From PKWO01 sp036384915 (GTDB lineage: Bacteria > Pseudomonadota > Gammaproteobacteria > Burkholderiales > Burkholderiaceae_D), in contig DASVLJ010000035.1 in the NCBI GenBank assembly GCA_036384915.1, forward strand, positions 1-9,077: a stretch of DNA of 9,077 nucleotides, given 5' to 3'. The first letter of the stretch is position 1. Each line of letters begins with the position of its first letter. Shown here piece after piece: positions 4,890 to 9,077 of this stretch. Position numbers and translations under genes: made by a program. The notes below the pieces were generated by a model. The model was not told the origin of the DNA. It did not search any database and worked only from the letters and a program-made list of their open reading frames with translations.

Positions 4890-7885
4890 GTCGGGCGTAC
4901 ACCCTATTGCTGCGTAGCGGCATCAAGCAGGAACTGCGCGAAACCCGGCGCGGCTGGGAAATCTGGGTCATGTTGCTGCTTGCCGTGGCGCTGGGCGTGA
5001 TGAGTTCCCTGGATTTCCACCGAACGCCGCCGCCGGCTACGGCATCGGCGAATCTACTGGAAGGTAGCCGCCTGACATTCGCAGGGGGAATCGGCTGGGC
5101 TATGTTGATGATTGTGCTGATTGCCCAGGGGCAGCGAACCGCGCGCCGCGAGAGGGACGACCAGGTTTTGCCCATGTCTTCCGCTTGGCCGATTTTGCCC
5201 GGTCAACGCGAATTCGCCAGCATGTTTGCATTGCTGACGATCTGCATTACCGCTTTGCTGGTATTCCTCGGCGGGTATCAGGTACCCGCCGCAGCCGCAA
5301 ACATGTCGCCATTGTCTTGGAACGACATGCTCTTATTGGTCTGGCTGGTATGGGTACCAGGATTGGTGCCTTTGCTGGTGCTTATGTTCACTGTACAACG
5401 CCTGACGCGTTCCGCTTCGCACAGCTTGGGGCTGATAGCATTTCTGGTCGGCATTCAATCTGTTTTGCACTCCCTATTTCCAAGCGCATCAGCGGCCTCG
5501 ATGATGTTGGACTTATGGGGATGCGCAAATTTGATCGACCTGAAAGTCAAGGAGAATATCTGGCCGCTCTGGGTTGCCAGTCGAATGTTATGGCTCGGTG
5601 TTGGAATCGGCGCCGCCTGGCTCAGCACGCGAATCGGCGGCGCATTGCGGCGCGGCAGAGAACATGCCACGTCAAATTCAAAAGCGACAGCGAAGCGCGC
5701 TCCAACATGGTTCGAGCGGCTTCTTCCTTCGCCCTTCAGGCGCCAGTGGAGCGGCCTGTTTGCGCTGATATCGATGAATTGGCACGCTTTGGCCGGCTGG
5801 CGGGCCATTCTATGGCTGTTGGGCGCGCTGACGGCATGGACGTCCTATGCCATCTGGCATACTGCTTCCGATGCGGCCACTGACGGCATGACACTGGACC
5901 CCGTGCAATTGCTTGACCGGGTTTTGATACCTTTGCGTTTGCCGCTTATTTTTGGTGTCGCGTTTTGGGTCGGGGATTGGCTATGGGTGTCGCAAGAGCG
6001 CAAAGAGCGCGTTCTGACTGACGCGTTGCCTCTCACTGCCGGCACCCGGGTGCTGGCTGCTTATCTTTCCGCGCTTGGGGCGATTGCGATCGTGATTGCC
6101 GCGCAGATTGGGATTGCCGAGCTTGGCGCGGCGGCACAGGCCGCCAATCTCTTGAGCCTGGAACAAGCCGGCATCGCCTTTATCCTGGAAGTCGCGCGCT
6201 TGTCGCTCATCGCCGCATTGACGCTCGCCCTGCAATTGGCGGCGGGGCAGCGTGCGTCGGGCTGGATTCTTACGGCGGTTGCGCTTTGCATGGTCTGGTC
6301 GTTTCAGAAATTCAGTGTGTATGGAAGCGACCTGTTTTCGATGCCCTCCCTGGCGGATTCATCGACCTTGATCGATACTTGGCAGGCCAATCTTGCCGGG
6401 CTTTGCCGGGTTGCGTGGGCGTTCGGGCTGCAGCCTGTCCTCCTGGTTCTCGGGGCGTATTTCTGGGTGCCTGCGGACTCTTATCTGAAAAAAAGATTGT
6501 GGCCCAACGGCGCGGCATCCGCCCTTGCTGTGCTTTGCGCCGCCGCGGTCGCAACTTACGCGGGAACGCACATCCTGTCCGTGGCAAGGGTCCGCGATAC
6601 AGAGCAGAGCTGGAAGGGTTTGGCCGCTCACTCCAATGCGCCGGATCGGCAACTTCAGATCAAGCGTATCGATGCGCTGATAGACTTGCGCAACACACAA
6701 GACGCCATGTCAGTCCAGCTACATTACACGCTGTCAAATCATGGCGACGTACCAATCACGGAGGCGACGCTCAACCTGCCGCCGCCATGGCACTGGATCG
6801 GCGGCGAAGAACCGGCAAGGGAGCGCGTGCGGCGCATCACGCTCGATCATCCACTTTTGCCCGGTACCACTGAAGTTATCGCGCTGCAAATTCAAAAGCC
6901 CGCAATGGATATGGCAAGCTACCGGCACGGTTTGCGTGACATGGTTCGCTTGGCGAGCATGCCGCGCATAGGGCTTCCCTACGCGAGTAGCGTGGAGGAG
7001 GGCGGAGACTCTTCTGTTCTCTTGCCTGACAACGTCGGATTGCTGGATCAGAGCGTGACCTTGATTACTCCCCCGGAGGGAATGGCATTTGCCCCTGGCC
7101 GGCTCGCCAGCCTGGACAAAACCGCGACGCAATGGCGTTGGAAATTCGAACAAGCCGACATGCCCTACCATGATGCGCTGTATGGCTGGGGACGTTACGA
7201 GCGAATCGAGCGCAGCGCAGGCGATGTCTCCATCGAAGTCCTCCATGGCCCCGGCCAAGCCAAGACCGCCGAGCGTGCGGCGCAAGTGGCCGCCTGGACT
7301 TTGCAAACGGCCGGGCAACGATGGGGAAGCTATCCGCGCCGCGAACTCCGCGTGGTCGCCGTCCCTGGCTTGCCTGCGGCGGTTGCCTTTGACGGACTGA
7401 TTTTGCTGCCGGAATTTTTGCTCGAACGAGATGAACCATTCAATCAATGGAACCTTGACGATTGGGTGATCGCCCATGAGGTGGCACATCAATGGTGGGG
7501 GATGCGCTGGCAGAACAACAACTCCAGAAGCGAGACTTTGCTTACCGAAAGCCTTGCGCAAGCCACGGTGGACCTGGTATTGCGAGAGCACGGCGCAGCC
7601 GCCGACTTGTCGGCCTTCCGTGCCACCGAGTGCAAACAGTTGGCTGAGCTGAAGACCCAGCTTCAGCGGGCGCCGGAGAATTACGGGCTGAGACTGGAGC
7701 GCGCCTACCGTGAAGGGCACGACCAGATGATGCGGCTGCGGCGCGCATATGGGGACGAGGTGGTTGATAAACGGTTGCAATCGCTGTTGTCACAAGGGCC
7801 GTCTATTGCGGACCACGATGTAAGTTTGCCAGGTGCCATCGGTTTGGCTGTGCAGCCAAGCCAAAGCGATCTTTGCGGCAAATGA
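4886..7885 (+). CDS. ABC-2 type permease fused to an M1-family aminopeptidase domain
   Basis: This large inner-membrane protein (999 aa) probably pairs with the preceding ATPase. The first ~565 residues contain about 12-13 hydrophobic segments in two similar halves: the cytoplasmic turn RRERDDQVLP in the first corresponds to SQERKERVLTDALPL in the second. The C-terminal part is a gluzincin peptidase: HEVAH (864-868) gives zinc ligands His864 and His868 and catalytic Glu865, and Glu888 in LLTESLAQ is the likely third ligand. Both the two-permease layout and the HEVAHQWWG sequence fit the known permease/M1 fusion family. Members I know are nearer 1,150-1,200 aa, so the region after the active site looks shortened, without a visible frameshift. 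The start overlaps the upstream stop (ATGA) and has no clear ribosome binding site, indicating translational coupling. Possible roles are immunity, trimming of the exported peptide, or breakdown of leader fragments; none is proven. Which side of the membrane the peptidase faces cannot be decided from sequence. Confidence 0.9.
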   Translation: MSRAYTLLLRSGIKQELRETRRGWEIWVMLLLAVALGVMSSLDFHRTPPPATASANLLEGSRLTFAGGIGWAMLMIVLIAQGQRTARRERDDQVLPMSSAWPILPGQREFASMFALLTICITALLVFLGGYQVPAAAANMSPLSWNDMLLLVWLVWVPGLVPLLVLMFTVQRLTRSASHSLGLIAFLVGIQSVLHSLFPSASAASMMLDLWGCANLIDLKVKENIWPLWVASRMLWLGVGIGAAWLSTRIGGALRRGREHATSNSKATAKRAPTWFERLLPSPFRRQWSGLFALISMNWHALAGWRAILWLLGALTAWTSYAIWHTASDAATDGMTLDPVQLLDRVLIPLRLPLIFGVAFWVGDWLWVSQERKERVLTDALPLTAGTRVLAAYLSALGAIAIVIAAQIGIAELGAAAQAANLLSLEQAGIAFILEVARLSLIAALTLALQLAAGQRASGWILTAVALCMVWSFQKFSVYGSDLFSMPSLADSSTLIDTWQANLAGLCRVAWAFGLQPVLLVLGAYFWVPADSYLKKRLWPNGAASALAVLCAAAVATYAGTHILSVARVRDTEQSWKGLAAHSNAPDRQLQIKRIDALIDLRNTQDAMSVQLHYTLSNHGDVPITEATLNLPPPWHWIGGEEPARERVRRITLDHPLLPGTTEVIALQIQKPAMDMASYRHGLRDMVRLASMPRIGLPYASSVEEGGDSSVLLPDNVGLLDQSVTLITPPEGMAFAPGRLASLDKTATQWRWKFEQADMPYHDALYGWGRYERIERSAGDVSIEVLHGPGQAKTAERAAQVAAWTLQTAGQRWGSYPRRELRVVAVPGLPAAVAFDGLILLPEFLLERDEPFNQWNLDDWVIAHEVAHQWWGMRWQNNNSRSETLLTESLAQATVDLVLREHGAAADLSAFRATECKQLAELKTQLQRAPENYGLRLERAYREGHDQMMRLRRAYGDEVVDKRLQSLLSQGPSIADHDVSLPGAIGLAVQPSQSDLCGK

Positions 7886-7887
7886 AA

Positions 7888-7984
7888 GTGCCGTAGAACG
7901 GATTGCAATCCATTGAATGCTTGCCTCGCTCTTCGTCGGAGGAATTATCATCACATACTGCGGAAGCGCCGGGCGTCGCACGCT
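7888..7984 (+). repeat. 97-bp dispersed repeat, copy A
   Basis: This segment begins 2 nt after the permease/peptidase stop and matches copy B (8754-8850) at 75 of 97 positions without any gap. The best-conserved part is the end, GGGCGTCGCACGCT. It contains the perfect 12-bp palindrome GGATTGCAATCC (7900-7911). Mismatches show no three-base rhythm, so it is unlikely to be coding, although short reading frames cross it. The rest of the gap, to 8049, shows nothing I can name. Confidence 0.7.
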
Positions 7985-8049
7985 GCGCTTTTCGGTCCTA
8001 CTTGCTACTTGCTCAAGCTCAAATTACGAAATGGACGGCATGACCGAAT

Positions 8050-8421
8050 CTATTCGATATCGTCAGCCCGAACCGCGATCCCTCGCAGAATGGTCTTCAA
8101 GACCGCCTCGGTAGCCGGGTTCTCCTGCGCGCAATTCAGCAAAGCCACCAAGGTCTCCGCCAACGCTACCGATTGCCGAACGGTCGCGTCGTCGGCATCG
8201 GCCTGAATGGTCGGCATCATGTCCAGCACGATGCCTTTCATCTCCGATATCGGAGGTAGCGTCAATTTAAACATGTCACTTTTCTGGTCACGAATTTCGG
8301 TTTGTCGAGCTTGTTGATATTGCGCAAGCATTCCGCGATTAATCCATGCATCCATCAGGATAGATGCTATACCATTCTTTAAGTCGCCAATAATTGAAGT
8401 ATTGATGACTATATCCATCAT
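8050..8421 (-). CDS. Hypothetical protein, 123 aa, divergent from the XRE regulator
   Basis: I do not recognise this protein. The chosen start (ATG complementary to 8419-8421, giving MMDIVINTS) keeps the gene clear of the divergent regulator; the longest frame starts at 8508 and would overlap it. There is no clear ribosome binding site on either choice. The sequence looks soluble and mostly helical: residues 1-45 are amphipathic, then a charged QQARQTEIRDQKSD stretch, a LTLPPISEMK segment, and a C-terminal helical part with ETLVALLNCAQENPATEAVLKTILRG. No signal peptide or convincing membrane segment is seen. The 5' half is clearly more AT-rich than the operon. Its partner is the HTH gene on the other strand, 53 nt away, which may regulate it. 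A toxin, an antitoxin partner or a phage-type protein are all possible; none is supported by a motif. Confidence 0.55.
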   Translation of the reverse strand: MMDIVINTSIIGDLKNGIASILMDAWINRGMLAQYQQARQTEIRDQKSDMFKLTLPPISEMKGIVLDMMPTIQADADDATVRQSVALAETLVALLNCAQENPATEAVLKTILRGIAVRADDIE

Positions 8422-8474
8422 AACATTGTATATGTACTGTAGTGAAATTAATGTTGGTCGTGGATGCTTGAACA
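8422..8474. promoter_or_regulatory. Divergent intergenic region with candidate operator
   Basis: This 53-nt AT-rich gap separates two divergent genes and must contain the start signals for both. It holds a perfect 6-bp inverted repeat, AACATT (8422-8427) and AATGTT (8450-8455), with starts 28 nt apart, and a central imperfect palindrome ACTGTAGT (8436-8443). Such symmetry fits a dimeric HTH repressor, most simply the neighbouring XRE protein acting on its own promoter. No good -35/-10 pair could be fixed on either strand. Confidence 0.35.
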
Positions 8475-8738
8475 ATGAAAAAGCCGCCACGCCAGCCCCT
8501 TGCCGCACAGACCTTCAGCCAAAATGTCGGACTTGTCCGTCGGGTGAAAAAGCTATCGCAGGAAAAAGTCGCCGAGAAGGCGGATTTGCACCGGACCTAT
8601 ATCGGCCAGATCGAACGAGGCGATGTCACGCCTACCCTTGATGCCGCTGAGCGCGTTGCGCAGGCGCTTGGCGTCCAGTTGTGGGAGGTACTGCATCCCA
8701 ACTTCAGTGTGGACGCATTGATTGAGCGGGAGAAGTAG
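8475..8738 (+). CDS. XRE-family helix-turn-helix transcriptional regulator, 87 aa
   Basis: This is a small DNA-binding protein consisting almost entirely of one Cro/C1-type HTH domain (about 15-75). The typical pattern is visible: helix 1 FSQNVGLVRRVKKL, then SQEKVAEKADLHRTYIGQIERG for the two DNA-binding helices, and TPTLDAAERVAQALGV for the last helices. The size and layout resemble stand-alone repressors and controller proteins of restriction-modification or toxin-antitoxin cassettes. The start ATG at 8475 gives a short basic-proline tail (MKKPPRQP); its ribosome binding site is weak. It is divergent to the 123-aa gene at 8050-8421 and likely autoregulates and controls it through the intervening gap. 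Nothing ties it to the peptide operon except proximity, and two 97-bp repeats enclose the pair. The domain call is firm; the target is inferred. Confidence 0.92.
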   Translation: MKKPPRQPLAAQTFSQNVGLVRRVKKLSQEKVAEKADLHRTYIGQIERGDVTPTLDAAERVAQALGVQLWEVLHPNFSVDALIEREK

Positions 8739-8753
8739 GAGGGCGCAACTTCC

Positions 8754-8850
8754 GTGCCGTATGGCGGATTGTAATTCGCCGGATGCTTGGTTCGCACTTC
8801 ATCGAAGGGACTATTGTCACACACGGCGGAAGCATCGGGCGTCGCACGCT
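8754..8850 (+). repeat. 97-bp dispersed repeat, copy B
   Basis: This is a direct-orientation copy of the segment at 7888-7984, 866 bp downstream (75 of 97 identical, gap-free). It starts 15 nt after the XRE stop, just as copy A starts right after the peptidase gene. It contains an imperfect palindrome GGCGGATTGTAATTCGCC and a 7-bp inverted pair GATGCTT (8782-8788) and AAGCATC (8830-8836), so the transcript could fold. It may be a dispersed intergenic repeat family or a recombination scar. Confidence 0.7.
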
Positions 8851-8911
8851 TATTCGGCATTTTTTGCTGGCCGGCATAATCGGTTCGGAATAGAGGGAGA
8901 TGCGGAGCGAG

Positions 8912-8947
8912 AACGGGGCCTGACGAGGAGAATAGACATGCCCCGTT
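8912..8947. repeat. 8-bp inverted repeat, AACGGGGC/GCCCCGTT
   Basis: AACGGGGC (8912-8919) and GCCCCGTT (8940-8947) are perfect inverted copies with a 20-nt spacer. No T-run follows, so a terminator is not supported. It abuts the direct repeats at 8947-8992 and may belong to the same mobile-element end. Confidence 0.4.
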
Positions 8948-8992
8948 GGCCAGTCAAATTCCTCCACATCTGGCCGGGTCAAATTCCCCCAC
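8947..8992. repeat. Tandem ~21-bp direct repeats, possible IS21-family element end
   Basis: Two near-identical units lie 3 nt apart (8947-8967 and 8971-8992). Each begins TGGCC, contains TCAAATTCC and ends with CCAC; they differ by two substitutions and one extra base. IS21-type elements carry several short repeats of this general kind inside their ends, and I associate the wording with such elements from memory only. No istA or istB coding sequence is inside the window, so this may be an end whose body lies beyond 9077 or a remnant. The non-coding stretch 8739-9077 holds this, repeat copy B and the inverted repeat at 8912; nothing else in it is identifiable. Confidence 0.4.
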
Positions 8993-9077
8993 CCCTGAGC
9001 GGCTGAAGCGGCAGTAAGGCCAAGCGGCGCAGGGAGCAATCCCGCTGGCAGGACGTAACCTAACCCTTTCGACAACG

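Noticed and set aside
6734..7780. 348-residue minus-strand reading frame
   Set aside because: It lies fully inside the M1 peptidase gene, whose motifs are clear, and has no family features; long antisense frames are common in GC-rich genes.
7844..7859. Perfect inverted repeat TTGGCTG/CAGCCAA near the end of the peptidase gene as terminator
   Set aside because: It lies within the coding sequence, has only a 2-nt loop and is not followed by a T-run.
7913..8206. Small plus-strand reading frames (65 and 97 residues) after the peptidase gene
   Set aside because: They run over repeat copy A and the antisense of the 123-aa gene, and mismatches between the two repeat copies do not follow codon positions.
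8050..8508. 152-residue version of the minus-strand unknown gene
   Set aside because: Its start would lie inside the XRE gene, and its first 29 residues cross the divergent promoter gap; the ATG at 8421 is more plausible.
8722..9006. 94-residue plus-strand and 123-residue minus-strand frames at the right edge
   Set aside because: They are made of repeat copy B and the tandem repeats, with no family pattern; low-complexity shadows rather than genes.
1..9077. CRISPR array, tRNA or rRNA
   Set aside because: No regularly spaced repeats and no cloverleaf or conserved rRNA stretches were seen on reading the window.

Overview
The window looks like an accessory region of a proteobacterial chromosome. 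A betaproteobacterium is my best guess, from the moderately high GC, the codon use and the gene styles; no rRNA, tRNA or housekeeping gene is present to confirm it.

Positions 2-7885 hold six plus-strand genes that read as one secreted-peptide (bacteriocin-like) locus. They are: the C-terminal part of a HlyD/CvaA-type membrane fusion protein; a C39-peptidase ABC exporter (CvaB/LagD type); a 44-residue precursor peptide with a textbook double-glycine leader and a four-cysteine, charge-free core; a MauE-like membrane protein fused to a CxxC thioredoxin domain; an ABC ATPase; and a very large ABC permease fused to an M1-type (HExxH) aminopeptidase. The first two genes are 2 nt apart, genes four and five overlap by 20 nt, and genes five and six overlap by 4 nt (ATGA). 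The peptide gene has its own strong ribosome binding site, a plausible promoter, and a hairpin directly after it that could attenuate read-through.

Inferred working model: the exporter cuts the leader after Gly-Gly and moves the core out with the fusion protein. The MauE-thioredoxin protein makes or shuffles disulfides in the core. The second ABC transporter, with its peptidase domain, gives self-protection or further processing. No small immunity gene is visible.

Positions 7886-9077 are different. A divergent pair, an unrecognised 123-aa minus-strand gene and a small XRE-type HTH regulator, lies between two direct 97-bp repeats (75 of 97 bases identical, no gaps). The last 339 bases carry the second repeat copy, an 8-bp inverted repeat and a pair of ~21-bp direct repeats that resemble the end of an IS21-type element. 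This part has no visible functional link to the peptide operon.
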